DNA from: an uncultured Erythrobacter sp. | Lineage (GTDB): Bacteria; Pseudomonadota; Alphaproteobacteria; Sphingomonadales; Sphingomonadaceae | DNA: 64,000 bases | NCBI GenBank assembly: GCA_947488755.1 | Contig: CANLAD010000001.1 | Location: 2,179,501 to 2,243,500 of the forward strand | Direction: 5' to 3' | Shown: positions 51,867 to 61,623 of the stretch, piece after piece | Layout of the letters: every line of letters starts with the position of its first letter | Position numbering within the stretch: position 1 is the stretch's first letter | Notes under the pieces: model-generated | The model's input: the letters and a program-made list of their open reading frames with translations, nothing else | What the model was told of the DNA's origin: nothing | The model's database searches: none | Translations under genes and position numbers: made by a program

Positions 51867-52670
51867 CTATTGCGGCGCGACGGTCAGGCTGGCGAAGATC
51901 GTGAAATAATCCGCGCGGTCGTCATTCGGAGCGGGCACGCCCCACACCACCGAATACAGCATCGGCAGCGCGCTCTGCGCCGGGATCGTCACCGTGCCAT
52001 CGGCCGCGGTCATGTAAGTCGTCGCCTCCCCGGTTTCGTCCAGCGCAGCCGCCGACAGGGTCGCCCCTTCGAGCGGCTCGCCACGCCACAAGACCTGGAG
52101 CGGCAATGGCTCACCTTCGCCCATCGCAAACGGATTGGCGAGCGGGACGATCTCGAGCGTCTGACCGATCGGCTGCGTGACGTTTTCTGTGTGGCTATCG
52201 CCAACCTGCCACAGCGTCTTGGCGCGCCTTGCGTACAATTCAGTCCCGTTCAGACCCCCGTTGGCCCTGCTTGCACGGTCTGCTGCAATGGCGCTCAGAC
52301 CCTCGTGTTCGACATATCGATCGAACCGCTCGGCCTCCAGATCGCTCGCGCTGGGATTGCTGGAAAAGGCGAGAACATAGCTGCCCGGTTCGTCCAGCGT
52401 CACGCGCGCCGTGCCCGCTTCGCCTAAAGCCGTGGTGCGTAAGGCGCGCTGCTGGTCGGTTACGCCGTCCGGGCCGTAGAGCTGGAATGCGCCGATCCGC
52501 TCCCAGTAAAGCCCCCAGTCGTTGACATCGCCTGCGTCGCCGACCTTGAATTCGACCGTCACCGGCTCGCCCGCTTCGGTCGTGTGGTCCTGCGGTTGGA
52601 GCCAGAAGCTGTGTGCGCTCGCTGCGACAGGAAGGGCCAGCGCAATCGCGGCGAAGACAGTGCGGATCAT
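51867..52670 (-). CDS. DUF4198 domain periplasmic protein
   Basis: This 267-aa protein has a clear signal peptide (ALALPVAASAHS). The mature protein begins HSFWLQPQ and keeps an EAGEPVTVEFKVGDAGDVNDW segment, which matches DUF4198 (DUF4198-type nickel/cobalt uptake-related or PQQ-associated proteins). Later segments are beta-rich, with YAVSNP-like repeats. The specific function is unknown. Confidence 0.75.
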   Translation of the reverse strand: MIRTVFAAIALALPVAASAHSFWLQPQDHTTEAGEPVTVEFKVGDAGDVNDWGLYWERIGAFQLYGPDGVTDQQRALRTTALGEAGTARVTLDEPGSYVLAFSSNPSASDLEAERFDRYVEHEGLSAIAADRASRANGGLNGTELYARRAKTLWQVGDSHTENVTQPIGQTLEIVPLANPFAMGEGEPLPLQVLWRGEPLEGATLSAAALDETGEATTYMTAADGTVTIPAQSALPMLYSVVWGVPAPNDDRADYFTIFASLTVAPQ

Positions 52671-52686
52671 CGTGCCATCATCCTCT

Positions 52687-53703
52687 TCAACGCCGCGCCA
52701 AAGCGGCTTCGCATTCGTCCATCAATTGCGCGATGATCTGCGCAACCGGCTCTTCGGTCTTGACCATGCCCACCGACTGGCCCGCCATCAGACTGCCCGT
52801 TTCCACATCGCCATCCACCACCGCGCGGCGCAACGCGCCTGCCCAGTAATGTTCGACCTGCAATTGCGCTTCCTCCATCGCGATCTCTTCACGGTCGAGC
52901 GTGCCCGCAATCTCGCGCTGCTTTTCGGTGAATTCCTGACTGCCCTTGTTTTTGAGCGCACGCACCGGAATCACCGGCAGGCGCGGATCGACCTGCACGC
53001 TCGCCACCGCATCGCGGGCGGAGGCGCGAAAGAACGCCTTCTTGAAGTCAGGATGCGCGATGCTCTCTTCCGCGCAGGCAAACCGGGTGCCCAGTTGCAC
53101 ACCGCACGCGCCCATTTCCAGATATCCTGCGATCGCCTCCCCGCGTCCAATCCCACCGGCAGCGAAGATCAGATTCTCTTCGGCGAGGACGGGCAACATT
53201 TCCTGTGCCAGCACGCTGGTCGAAACCGGACCGATATGGCCGCCCGCCTCCATCCCTTCGATCACCAGCGCATCGGCGCCGGAACGCAGCAGCTTTTTGG
53301 CGAGAGCCAACGTTGGCGCAAAGCAGACGACCTTGGCGGGATTGGCCCCGCCCTTGATCGCCTCGACGCTGCCCTTGGGCGGGATGCCGCCAGCGAGCAC
53401 GACATGCGTGACGGCGTGCTTCTCGCACACCGCAATCAAGTCGAACAGATCGGGGTGCATGGTGATAAGGTTCACGCCGAACGGCTTGTGCGTCAGCGCC
53501 TTGGTCGCCGCAATTTCGATATCGAGCAGGTCGGGCGTCATCGCTCCGCAGGCGATCACGCCGAAACCGCCCGCATTGGAGATCGCGGACACGAGGTTGC
53601 GCTCCGATACCCAGCTCATCGCACCGCACAGGATTGCTGTTTCGCAGCCGAGAAAGTCGGTCGCACGCCGCATCAGGGCGGCGCTTTTGGGATAATCGCT
53701 CAT
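52687..53703 (-). CDS. NAD(P)H-dependent flavin oxidoreductase, nitronate monooxygenase-like
   Basis: This 338-aa TIM-barrel flavoenzyme shows AGGFGVIACG, GVNLITMHPDL, GMEAGGHIGP and AAGGIGRGEAIAGYL, the FMN-binding loops of the nitronate monooxygenase/YrpB family. It would oxidise nitroalkanes or act as an enoyl-reductase-like enzyme. It ends close to the start of purT with a small gap, so the two may be co-transcribed. Confidence 0.85.
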   Translation of the reverse strand: MSDYPKSAALMRRATDFLGCETAILCGAMSWVSERNLVSAISNAGGFGVIACGAMTPDLLDIEIAATKALTHKPFGVNLITMHPDLFDLIAVCEKHAVTHVVLAGGIPPKGSVEAIKGGANPAKVVCFAPTLALAKKLLRSGADALVIEGMEAGGHIGPVSTSVLAQEMLPVLAEENLIFAAGGIGRGEAIAGYLEMGACGVQLGTRFACAEESIAHPDFKKAFFRASARDAVASVQVDPRLPVIPVRALKNKGSQEFTEKQREIAGTLDREEIAMEEAQLQVEHYWAGALRRAVVDGDVETGSLMAGQSVGMVKTEEPVAQIIAQLMDECEAALARR

Positions 53704-53714
53704 GGAATGAGCGA

Positions 53715-54902
53715 TTAGGTGCCCTGGTCGCGATAGGCAATGCAGACCTTGCCCGCCGCTTTAGATGCAAGGCCGCGCGCCTGATCGGTATCCGCGCCCC
53801 GCGCCAGCGCAACGCCCATGCGGCGGCCCGGGCGGGTGGTCGGCTTGCCGAACAGGCGGATGTCGACGCTGTCGTTCACGCCCAATGCTTCGGCAAGGCC
53901 CTCGAACGCAAAATCGCTGCTGTCGCGGTCCGCGAGGATCACGGCGGAGGCGCTGGGCCGGGCGGCGATTCTCTCGGGCACTGGCAGGCCGAGGATCGCT
54001 CGGGCGTGCAGGTCGAACTCGCTCAAGTCCTGCGAGGCCGACGTGACCATGCCGGTGTCGTGCGGACGGGGCGACAGCTCGGAGAAAATCACCTCGTCGC
54101 CGCGCACGAAGAACTCCACGCCGAACAGGCCCCAGCCGCGTCCATCCCCTTGCAATGCCTCGACGACCGTCCCCGCCATCTTTTGCGCCTTTGCCAGCGC
54201 GCTCTCGCTCATCGCGGCAGGCTGCCAGCTTTCGCGGTAATCACCGCCCTCCTGCCGGTGCCCGATCGGCGGGCAAAAGGTGATGCCGCCCGCGTGACGC
54301 ACGGTCAGCAGCGTGATCTCGTAATCGAAATCGACGAATTGCTCGACGATCACCCGCGCCCGGTCGCCGCGCATCGCCGCGCGGGCATAGTCCCAGGCGG
54401 CTTCGAGATCGTCGCCGCTGTCGACCTTGCTCTGGCCCTTGCCCGATGAGGACATGACCGGCTTGACCACGCAAGGAAATCCGGCGTGCGCCGCTCCGTC
54501 ATGAAGCTCATCGAGGCTTTCGGCATAGCGATAGCGTGAAGTCACCAGGCCCAGCTCGCCTGCCGCGAGATCGCGGATCGCATCGCGGTTCATCGTCGCC
54601 TGCGCGGCATATGCGGAGGGCACGACGGCGAACCCTTCGGTTTCGAGATCGGCCAGAATTTCGGTACGGATCGCTTCGATCTCGGGCACGATAAGATCGG
54701 GGCGGTGCTTGTGCGCGGCATCGCGCAGCGCTTCGCCATCGAGCATCGAGAAGACTTCGCGCGCATCGGCAACCTGCATCGCGGGCGCGTCATCATAGGC
54801 GTCGCAGGCGATGACCCGCGCGCCCAGCCGCTTTGCCGAGATGGTGAATTCACGCCCGAGCTCGCCTGAACCCAGCAGCAGAATGGTTGCAATTGCCGAC
54901 AT
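53715..54902 (-). CDS. purT: Formate-dependent phosphoribosylglycinamide formyltransferase (PurT)
   Basis: This 395-aa ATP-grasp enzyme uses formate to form formyl-GAR in purine synthesis. The N-terminal [13 protein letters not shown], then [14 protein letters not shown] and the ATP-grasp [13 protein letters not shown] and [14 protein letters not shown] segments are all present, at the usual length. It is the formate alternative to PurN. It is followed by the nitronate monooxygenase-like gene on the same strand. Confidence 0.93.
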   Translation of the reverse strand: MSAIATILLLGSGELGREFTISAKRLGARVIACDAYDDAPAMQVADAREVFSMLDGEALRDAAHKHRPDLIVPEIEAIRTEILADLETEGFAVVPSAYAAQATMNRDAIRDLAAGELGLVTSRYRYAESLDELHDGAAHAGFPCVVKPVMSSSGKGQSKVDSGDDLEAAWDYARAAMRGDRARVIVEQFVDFDYEITLLTVRHAGGITFCPPIGHRQEGGDYRESWQPAAMSESALAKAQKMAGTVVEALQGDGRGWGLFGVEFFVRGDEVIFSELSPRPHDTGMVTSASQDLSEFDLHARAILGLPVPERIAARPSASAVILADRDSSDFAFEGLAEALGVNDSVDIRLFGKPTTRPGRRMGVALARGADTDQARGLASKAAGKVCIAYRDQGT

Positions 54903-54962
54903 CGGGCAAGCGCCTAGCGCGCTGGCGAGCGATAACCAAGAGGGGCTTGAGCCAGAACCGTG

Positions 54963-55973
54963 TCAGGCGTCGCGCTTGTCCGGTTCGTCCGGCAGCGGGG
55001 TAATGCGCGGCAGAGGGCCGCTCATTACACCCGGAACACATTGACGTGCGACGACCGCCTGCTTTCCCCCGCCCGCGCGGGCCATCACCAGACCGAGCTC
55101 GGCCTGGCGCATGGTGTAATCGACGCTGGTTTCGAGCTGCGCCACGCCCGCGCTCGCCGTCAGTTTCGGATCGCTGGTGGAGGAAGTGGCGGTGATTTCG
55201 GCGAAAGTCTGCAAAACATCGCCGACCCAGCTCTTGGCAGTGCGGGCAGACATGCCGGGCAGGCGGATTGCGAACCGCTCGCCATCGATCTGTGCAAGTT
55301 CGTGGTCGACATGGGTCATCGCTTCAAGAAAGCGCGCCAACCCCCACACGATCTCGTCGGCCGCGTGCTGGCCGTGCTGCAGCAGGATCGCCTGCATTTT
55401 GTCGATCGCGACAATCGCGACCGCCTGCGTCGTGCTGTCCTGCAGACAACGCTCCAGGTTTGCGATCAGAGCCTGGCGATTGCGCAAGCCTTTCAGCGGA
55501 TCGGGCGCGGACCGTTGGCCTTGCCCGTCATCCATCTCGCGCGTGTTGTCGACGGATCGCAGCAGCCCCAGCGCACCCTGCGGCGCGCCGTCATCGGGCG
55601 CGATGGGGCGCAGATTAAGGGCGAACCACTGCCGGCAAGCGATGGGCGTGTCGCATTCGCCGCCCTCGTTTTCGTCAGAGCCGCAGACATGCACCGGAAA
55701 TTCGACCCACCCCTGCGGAGCGGGCATATCGCGGTTCGCGTGCAGCACACTCGCCACATGGCGCGCGATGGCGTCTCGATGGTCCGGTTCAGCGAAATCC
55801 GAGATATGCGGCATCAACAGCAGGTTGGAGAGATCCATCCCGAGCTCTGCGGCGTTCGGGGATGCCTGAAGGACGAAACCCCCACCATCGAGCCGGACAA
55901 CGATATCGCCCGAAGCCTCTTCCAGAAGGCCGTGCAATGCACGCCCGTCTGCATCGTTAAAATGCATATTCAT
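54963..55973 (-). CDS. PAS-GGDEF-type protein with degenerate active site
   Basis: The start at ATG 55973 (MNMHFNDADG) gives about 336 aa; M at 55967 is also possible. The N-terminal half is PAS-like (DIVVRLDGGGFVLQASPNAAEL). The second half aligns with a GGDEF domain, but the signature reads IDGERFAIRL instead of GG[DE]EF. Without the two Gly residues it is probably not a working diguanylate cyclase and may instead bind c-di-GMP or GTP as a sensor. An AT-rich upstream region likely holds its promoter. Confidence 0.7.
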   Translation of the reverse strand: MNMHFNDADGRALHGLLEEASGDIVVRLDGGGFVLQASPNAAELGMDLSNLLLMPHISDFAEPDHRDAIARHVASVLHANRDMPAPQGWVEFPVHVCGSDENEGGECDTPIACRQWFALNLRPIAPDDGAPQGALGLLRSVDNTREMDDGQGQRSAPDPLKGLRNRQALIANLERCLQDSTTQAVAIVAIDKMQAILLQHGQHAADEIVWGLARFLEAMTHVDHELAQIDGERFAIRLPGMSARTAKSWVGDVLQTFAEITATSSTSDPKLTASAGVAQLETSVDYTMRQAELGLVMARAGGGKQAVVARQCVPGVMSGPLPRITPLPDEPDKRDA

Positions 55974-56192
55974 GCCAGTTGCCCCCGGCTTTGCGACCAT
56001 GCTTACGCGAATCGTACGAACCGTTACCCGGCTTCAACAAACGCGCTGCTTTTTACCCCTGTTTTGTGCCTCAACGCCCAGACCACTAAACAAAATTTAG
56101 TTAACCTGAACATAACCTGAGCACAACACCGGTTTTTACTACCAGAAACGTGATTAATTGCGAGTCAATTATACTTCTATTGTTCACCTTCG

Positions 56193-56891
56193 TCAGACTT
56201 CTATCATTATCCGTACACGCTTGGGCGAGGTCGCGTAAGCCGTTGCAATACGTACGCGGCATTCCTCAACCACGTTGCCTTCGGAGCTCGCTTCCTCGCC
56301 GCCAGAAAGCTGCGCGGCTTCAACGCCCAGAACCTTGGCAATCGCCTCCATTCGTTCCGGCAGCGGGCGAGCCTTGCCCTTTTCCCACGCCCAGACGGTC
56401 GGCTTGCTTACCCCCAGCGCATCGGCCACCTGCGCCAGCGTCATCCCCCGTTCGCGGCGCGTCTGGCCAAGCCGCTCGCCGAGCGTGTCGCCCACGCCGG
56501 AAAAGATCGGCGGACCGGCGTGAGGCAGGACACCAGCATCCGGTCGCGAAACTGAGGTGGCCGATTGCAATTGCGCGGCCGACAACGCCGCTTCACCCAA
56601 GGCTTGCTGGAATGCACAACCGTGGAGCTGTTCACTGCTCCAGACGATCTCCGCGCCGACCGGCCCGACTTGCGGAAGATCAATCGCCAGCGTGTCCCCG
56701 ACTTTCAGCGAAAGCTCGGTTTCGATCAGCAATCCCGCAGCGGAGATATTGTGAACGGTGACATTCGCCTCCCCGCCGCCCGGCACAACGCCGCTGGTCT
56801 CCAGGCGCAAAGCCCGGCGCGGACTGCGCCGCCGCTCGCTACCACGATTTTTTGAGTCCGATGGACTTTCAAGATGCGCCCTGAGCGCCAT
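56193..56891 (-). CDS. PilZ-XRE fusion protein
   Basis: This 232-aa protein joins an N-terminal PilZ domain (RRSPRRALRLE with Arg pairs, and NISAAGLLIE) to a C-terminal XRE helix-turn-helix (MTLAQVADALGVSKPTVWAWEKGKARP). PilZ binds c-di-GMP. The fusion suggests direct c-di-GMP control of DNA binding. Its position near a degenerate GGDEF gene is consistent with a small signalling cluster. The domain assignments are from motif reading. Confidence 0.8.
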   Translation of the reverse strand: MALRAHLESPSDSKNRGSERRRSPRRALRLETSGVVPGGGEANVTVHNISAAGLLIETELSLKVGDTLAIDLPQVGPVGAEIVWSSEQLHGCAFQQALGEAALSAAQLQSATSVSRPDAGVLPHAGPPIFSGVGDTLGERLGQTRRERGMTLAQVADALGVSKPTVWAWEKGKARPLPERMEAIAKVLGVEAAQLSGGEEASSEGNVVEECRVRIATAYATSPKRVRIMIEV

Positions 56892-57012
56892 TGATCTGGC
56901 TCCTCGTATGAGGCCCAGAGGTTTTGTGGAAAATAGTTAACAACCCGTTAGCGGGTGGCACCTAACGCGGCAAAACGCACGGATTTGCAGGCGTAATGCC
57001 ATGCTGAGAGGG

Positions 57013-58326
57013 TTAATCCTCAGCATCGAGACCATAGGCGGTATGGAGCACGCGCACCGCCAGCTCGGTCTCGTCCTCATCGATCATCACACTGATCTTG
57101 ATCTCCGAAGTCGAAATCGCCTGCACGTTGATCCCGCGATCGGACAGCGCGCGGAACATCGTGCCCGCCACCCCGGCATGACTCTTCATCCCGACACCTA
57201 CGACACTGATCTTCGCGATCTGGCTATCGGTGATGATGCGGTTGAAGCCGATCAGTTCGCGCTTGTCCTCCAGCAGCGCCTGAGCGCGCGCCAGGTCCGC
57301 CTGTGGCACGGTAAAGGTCACATCGGTCTCGCCCTTGTCGCGCCCGACATTCTGGATGATCATGTCGACATTGATACCCGCATCGGCCAGCGGCTCGAAG
57401 ATATGCGCGACCGCTCCGGGCTTGTCCGGCACGCGGGTGAGGATGATCTTCGCCTCGTTCTTGTCGTGCGCGATGCCGGTCACCAGCTGGCGTTCCATCA
57501 GGCCCTTCTCCACCAATTCGTCCATTTCCGCATCCGAGACGATCATCGTGCCCGGCAATTTGTCCGCAGCCACCGCGTCTTCGCCCACGAAGCTGGAGAG
57601 CACCTGCACGCGCACCCCTGCCTTCATCGCGAGCCCGACCGAGCGGGTCTGCAGCACCTTCGCCCCGACGCTCGCCAGTTCGAGCATCTCTTCATAGGTC
57701 ACCGCCTTCAGCTTGCGCGCCTTGGCGACGATGCGCGGATCGGTGGTGTAGACGCCGTCGACATCGGTGTAGATGTCGCAGCGATCCGCGCCTACCGCAG
57801 CGGCGATGGCGACTGCCGAAGTGTCCGATCCGCCGCGCCCCATCGTCGTTACGCGGCCATCGTCGGACACGCCCTGAAAGCCGGGGATGACAGCGATCTC
57901 ACCCGCTTCGAGCGCTTCGACCAGGCTGGGCGCATCGATCGCCTCGATCCGCGCCTTGGAATGGTGCGCGGCAGTGCGGACCGGGAGCTGCCAGCCAAGC
58001 CAGCTCCGCGCCTTGAGCCCGAGCGATTGCAGCGTGAGCGCAAGCAGTCCGCTTGTCACCTGCTCGCCGCTCGCGACCACCACGTCGTATTCCGCCGGAT
58101 CGTAGAGCGCATTGGCTTCGCGGCAGAAATTCACCAACCGATCGGTCTCGCCCGCCATCGCGCTGACCACCACCGCGACCGCGCTGCCGCCGCCCGCCGC
58201 CGCCTGGGCGCGCACGATGTTGGCAACGCGGCGAATCCGCTCGGTCCCGGCCATCGATGTGCCGCCGAACTTCATGACGATGCGTTGCGCGCGCCCGGTC
58301 TCCTGCTGGCTCCCCTGTCGATCCAA
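57013..58326 (-). CDS. lysC: Aspartate kinase (LysC)
   Basis: This protein of about 437 aa carries out the first step of the aspartate pathway (Lys/Thr/Met). VMKFGGTSMAG is the kinase start; GRGGSDTSAVA and YTDVDGVYTTDPR mark the catalytic core. Two ACT domains follow, with VPDKPGAVAHIFEPLADAGINVDM and GMKSHAGVAGTMFRALSDRGIN. The start is uncertain: TTG 58326 has GGGAG upstream and an RIVMKFGG match to homologues, while ATG 58275 is in frame but less well spaced. It diverges from ubiG by about 50 bases. Confidence 0.92.
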   Translation of the reverse strand: MDRQGSQQETGRAQRIVMKFGGTSMAGTERIRRVANIVRAQAAAGGGSAVAVVVSAMAGETDRLVNFCREANALYDPAEYDVVVASGEQVTSGLLALTLQSLGLKARSWLGWQLPVRTAAHHSKARIEAIDAPSLVEALEAGEIAVIPGFQGVSDDGRVTTMGRGGSDTSAVAIAAAVGADRCDIYTDVDGVYTTDPRIVAKARKLKAVTYEEMLELASVGAKVLQTRSVGLAMKAGVRVQVLSSFVGEDAVAADKLPGTMIVSDAEMDELVEKGLMERQLVTGIAHDKNEAKIILTRVPDKPGAVAHIFEPLADAGINVDMIIQNVGRDKGETDVTFTVPQADLARAQALLEDKRELIGFNRIITDSQIAKISVVGVGMKSHAGVAGTMFRALSDRGINVQAISTSEIKISVMIDEDETELAVRVLHTAYGLDAED

Positions 58327-58378
58327 GTGACATCCGCTCCCGCTGGTGAGGTCGTGCGAGCGCTGTTAAGGAGGGGGC

Positions 58379-59140
58379 ATGGGAAACGCAAACACCAAGA
58401 CGGCCAGCGCGAGTGACGCTCGCGGCGTAACGATCCGCCCCGACGAAGCGGCGTTCTTCGCCGATCTCGCGCGCGACTGGTGGAACCCGAAGGGCAAAAT
58501 GGCGAGCCTGCACCAGGTCAATCCGGTGCGCCTCGCCTTTATCCGCAGCGCGGTGGACGCGCATTTCGGCAGCGATCCGCTGGCGATCAAGCCGCTTACG
58601 GGCAAATCCGCGCTCGATATCGGCTGCGGTGCGGGGCTGGTGTGCGAACCGCTCGCCCGGCTGGGCGCCGACGTCACCGGGGTAGATGCGGCGGCTGAGA
58701 ACGTCTCGGCGGCGGCGGCTCATGCGGAGGCGGGCGGGCTCGACATTCGCTATATGGCGGGCGAAGTGGGCACGCTCGATATCGGGAAATTCGACCTTGT
58801 CACCTGTCTCGAAGTGGTCGAGCACGTCGCGGACAAGCGCGCGTTTCTGGCGGACGTTGCCGCTCGGATCGCGCCGGATGGGCTGCTCGTCCTGTCCACC
58901 CCGAATCGCACCGCAGCGAGCCGCGTCCTGCTGGTCGGCGCGGCAGAAGCGGTCGGCTATGTCCCGCGCGGAACGCATCACTGGAAGGACTTCGTCACGC
59001 CGCCCGAGCTTGACGAACTGCTCGCCGAAGTGGGCCTGGAGGTAATTAAACGGCGCGGCATTTCCTACGCCCCGGGCAAGGGGCTGCACCTTTCGGACAA
59101 CGAAGCGCTCAATTACATTCTGAGCGCGCGGAAGGCCTGA
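58379..59140 (+). CDS. ubiG: Ubiquinone O-methyltransferase (UbiG)
   Basis: This 253-aa SAM methyltransferase acts on two steps of ubiquinone synthesis. DWWNPKGKM, then LDIGCGAGLVCEPLA (motif I), then FDLVTCLEVVEHV and PRGTHHWKDFVTP are all typical of UbiG. The length is normal. It diverges from lysC, a gene pair often seen in this group. Confidence 0.92.
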   Translation: MGNANTKTASASDARGVTIRPDEAAFFADLARDWWNPKGKMASLHQVNPVRLAFIRSAVDAHFGSDPLAIKPLTGKSALDIGCGAGLVCEPLARLGADVTGVDAAAENVSAAAAHAEAGGLDIRYMAGEVGTLDIGKFDLVTCLEVVEHVADKRAFLADVAARIAPDGLLVLSTPNRTAASRVLLVGAAEAVGYVPRGTHHWKDFVTPPELDELLAEVGLEVIKRRGISYAPGKGLHLSDNEALNYILSARKA

Positions 59141-59144
59141 TCAG

Positions 59145-59531
59145 TCAGCAGCGCGCGACGCCGAAGGAAGGCAGTTCCTTCCCGATGTTGGACTGCATTT
59201 CGAGCCAGATCCGACCACCCCGCTCGATGATCTTGCGGCTACTGCTAGTTTCGCACAGCTTTGGTCGCATCATCTTGCGCGCGTAGTTCGGATCAAAGGT
59301 GGCGTGGCCCGTCGGTATGTTGACCATGCGCACGACGATCGTGTCCTTGCCTTCGACACGAGCCGAAACAGTAGCGCCGCCCATTTCGACCGGCAGGAAG
59401 CTGTCGCCGCGCGTGTTGAAGAAATCGGCTGCGTCGACCAGTGAGTCTTCAAGCGTTCCTGCGCCGCCCGGCACCCCGCCACCACAACCGCTCAGTGCAA
59501 GTGCCACGAAGACAATCGCGAATTTCCTCAT
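59145..59531 (-). CDS. Small lipoprotein, unknown function
   Basis: This 128-aa protein begins with a signal peptide and lipobox (ALALSGCGGG). The rest is mixed and beta-rich, with two C-terminal Cys residues. The family is not recognised. It ends 4 bases from the stop of ubiG, so the two are convergent. Confidence 0.6.
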   Translation of the reverse strand: MRKFAIVFVALALSGCGGGVPGGAGTLEDSLVDAADFFNTRGDSFLPVEMGGATVSARVEGKDTIVVRMVNIPTGHATFDPNYARKMMRPKLCETSSSRKIIERGGRIWLEMQSNIGKELPSFGVARC

Positions 59532-59600
59532 TCCCCATCCCCCGAAAACGTGCGGTTCAGCCGTTAGAGGGAGCTGGGTAAAGGTTCGGTTAGCCCGCGC

Positions 59601-60674
59601 TTATTCGCCAGGCTCGCCATCGATCAGCGCCACGAACTCCTTCACATTGTCGACGAAGAACCCGTCCGCGCCCGTGGCAATGGCGGCGCGCCAGAGGCGT
59701 TCGTATTGGCCGTCTTCCCCCGGTCCACCGCCGTTCTGGAGCGGGCTTGGTAGAAAACCGTTTTCCTTGCGAAGGGTCCAGGGATGCACCTGCAATCCGG
59801 CCGCGTGGGCATCAGCCACAAGCGCGGTCGGCTCCATTGTTGCGGGGTCAAGCGCGTGGCCCAGCCACGGCCCGATCCCGTCGGCATAGGCCGCGATTTC
59901 CGCGAGACCCGTCGGCGTCAGCATTTGCGACCAGCGCATGTCGGGTTCGTCATACGGACCGCCCTCGCTGCTGATGAGCATGACCAGCGGCGTTTCCACC
60001 CGCGCATCGAGCCGCTGCAGCGGACCAACCTCGAAAATCTGCACAAACACGCGATCATCCGCATCGTCGAGATCATAAGCGCGCAGCTCGCGGACCATCA
60101 GATCGACCATGTCGATCCCCTCCTGCTCGAGCATGAGCGTAGGGTGCTTGAGTTCGGGATAGAGGCCAATTGTGCGCCCGGTTTCCGCCTCCTTGGCCCG
60201 CACGAGATCGACGATCTCCCCAAAGGTCGGAACCTGGTAGAGCTCGTCGAAACTCGCGCTTGCGGGGCGGATATTGCCGACCCTCTCGCGCGCACGCAGG
60301 GTGCGCAGTTCGGCAAGCGTGAAGTCTTCGGAGAACCAGCCCGCAACCTGTCGGCCCTCGACATTCTTGGTCCGGCGGCGATCCTCGAACTCTTCGCGAC
60401 TGGCGACGTCCGTGGTCCCCGACAGCTCATTTTCATGCCGCGCGACCAGTTGCAGATCCTTCGTCACTACCAGATCGGGTTCGATATAGTCCGCGCCCTG
60501 ATCGATCGCGCGTTCGTATGCGGCCAGCGTATGCTCGGGCCGCTCGCCGCTCGCACCGCGATGGGCGATGATGAGCGGGCGTTCAGGCACGGCGGCTCCG
60601 CTGGATTGCGCGGTGACGGCGCCCGGCGTGGCGACCACAAGCGCGCTGGCGAGCGCGACGAAGGCTTTCAGCAA
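59601..60674 (-). CDS. Glycerophosphodiester phosphodiesterase, periplasmic (GlpQ-like)
   Basis: This 357-aa protein has a signal peptide (ALVVATPGAVTAQ). The GDPD TIM barrel starts with IAHRGASGERPEHTLAAY and GADYIEPDLVVTKD, which hold the catalytic His and Glu/Asp metal ligands, and ends with GADGFFVDNV. It would hydrolyse glycerophosphodiesters to glycerol-3-phosphate in the periplasm. The start overlaps the next gene by about 7 bases. Confidence 0.9.
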   Translation of the reverse strand: MLKAFVALASALVVATPGAVTAQSSGAAVPERPLIIAHRGASGERPEHTLAAYERAIDQGADYIEPDLVVTKDLQLVARHENELSGTTDVASREEFEDRRRTKNVEGRQVAGWFSEDFTLAELRTLRARERVGNIRPASASFDELYQVPTFGEIVDLVRAKEAETGRTIGLYPELKHPTLMLEQEGIDMVDLMVRELRAYDLDDADDRVFVQIFEVGPLQRLDARVETPLVMLISSEGGPYDEPDMRWSQMLTPTGLAEIAAYADGIGPWLGHALDPATMEPTALVADAHAAGLQVHPWTLRKENGFLPSPLQNGGGPGEDGQYERLWRAAIATGADGFFVDNVKEFVALIDGEPGE

Positions 60675-61021
60675 AATTCATTCTCCCAAACGCTCTGGGT
60701 AAAGCCGACCAGCACGGTTTCGCTATCCTCGCGCGTTGCAACCGGGCGCTTGATGAGGCTGGTATGTTGCAGCATGAGGTCTAGCGCCCGGTCGCGGCTG
60801 AGATCGGCTTTCTCGCTGTCGTCCAGCTTGCGAAAAGTGGTGCCGCGGCGGTTGAGCAGCACTTCCCAGCTTACCTCGTCGCACCAGCGTTCGAGCTTCT
60901 CGCGATCCGCACCTTCCTTCTTGTAATCGTGAAAGGTGTAGTCGAGGCCGTTCGCATCGAGCCATTTGCGCGCCTTCTTGACGGTGTCGCAATTGGGAAT
61001 GCCGTAGAGATGAATGGTCAT
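60668..61021 (-). CDS. ArsC/Spx-family thioredoxin-fold protein
   Basis: This 117-aa protein has YGIPNCDTVKKARKWL near its start, where a single Cys takes the arsenate reductase position, and a thioredoxin-like fold. It could be an arsenate reductase or a Spx-like (YffB) regulator; it lacks the Arg triad typical of true ArsC. It overlaps the stop of ruvC by about 4 bases. Confidence 0.75.
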   Translation of the reverse strand: MTIHLYGIPNCDTVKKARKWLDANGLDYTFHDYKKEGADREKLERWCDEVSWEVLLNRRGTTFRKLDDSEKADLSRDRALDLMLQHTSLIKRPVATREDSETVLVGFTQSVWENEFC

Positions 61022-61512
61022 GGTCGCTCCTTCGCGAGATCAGGTCGAGGCGCAAGATGCGCATCCGCAATCGCCACCGCCAGCGCATCGGCGGCGTCGG
61101 CTCCGGCCGGTTTGGCTCCGGGCAGCAGCACGCCGATCATGGCTGCAACCTGCCGCTTCTCCGCGCCGCCCGCTCCGACCACGGCTTTCTTGACAAGCCG
61201 CGCGGCGTGTTCATTGACCGCCAAGCCCGCCGCGCCGCACGCCGCCAGAACCGCGCCCCGCGCCTGCGCAAGCTTGAGCGTGGATTGCGGGTTCTTATTG
61301 GCGAACACTTCCTCGCATGCAGCGCGATCGGGCCGATGTTCGGCGATCACAGCAGCGATACCGGAATGCAGCGCGTCGAGGCGGTCGGCCATCGCCGATT
61401 TCGGATCGGTCGCAATCTGGCCGTTGGCGATGTGCGAGAGCCGCACACCTTCGACGCGAACAACGCCCCAGCCGGTGCACGAAAGGGATGGATCGAGGCC
61501 GAGTATTATCAT
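61018..61512 (-). CDS. ruvC: Crossover junction endodeoxyribonuclease RuvC
   Basis: This 164-aa enzyme resolves Holliday junctions. The ILGLDPSLSCTGWG start and EEVFANKNPQSTLKLAQARG segment contain catalytic carboxylates, and a C-terminal GADAADALAVAIADAH segment carries the last Asp. All RuvC signatures are present. It sits right after yebC on the same strand, the usual gene order. Confidence 0.95.
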   Translation of the reverse strand: MIILGLDPSLSCTGWGVVRVEGVRLSHIANGQIATDPKSAMADRLDALHSGIAAVIAEHRPDRAACEEVFANKNPQSTLKLAQARGAVLAACGAAGLAVNEHAARLVKKAVVGAGGAEKRQVAAMIGVLLPGAKPAGADAADALAVAIADAHLAPRPDLAKERP

Positions 61513-61523
61513 TCACACGTCAC

Positions 61524-61592
61524 CCCAGCGAAAGCTGGCCTCTCCCGCAGCCCGGTCCGACATTGTGGCAAAAGATCCCAGCTTTCGCTGGG
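61524..61592. repeat. REP-like inverted repeat between ruvC and yebC
   Basis: CCCAGCGAAAGCTGG at 61524-61538 is inverted at 61577-61592 (CCCAGCTTTCGCTGGG). Similar palindromic intergenic repeats, built around GCGAAAGC-type cores, are common in sphingomonads. It may be a REP element or a transcript-end hairpin. Confidence 0.6.
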
Positions 61593-61623
61593 TTGACGGC
61601 AAGTAGGCCAGCGCCCAGCCAGC

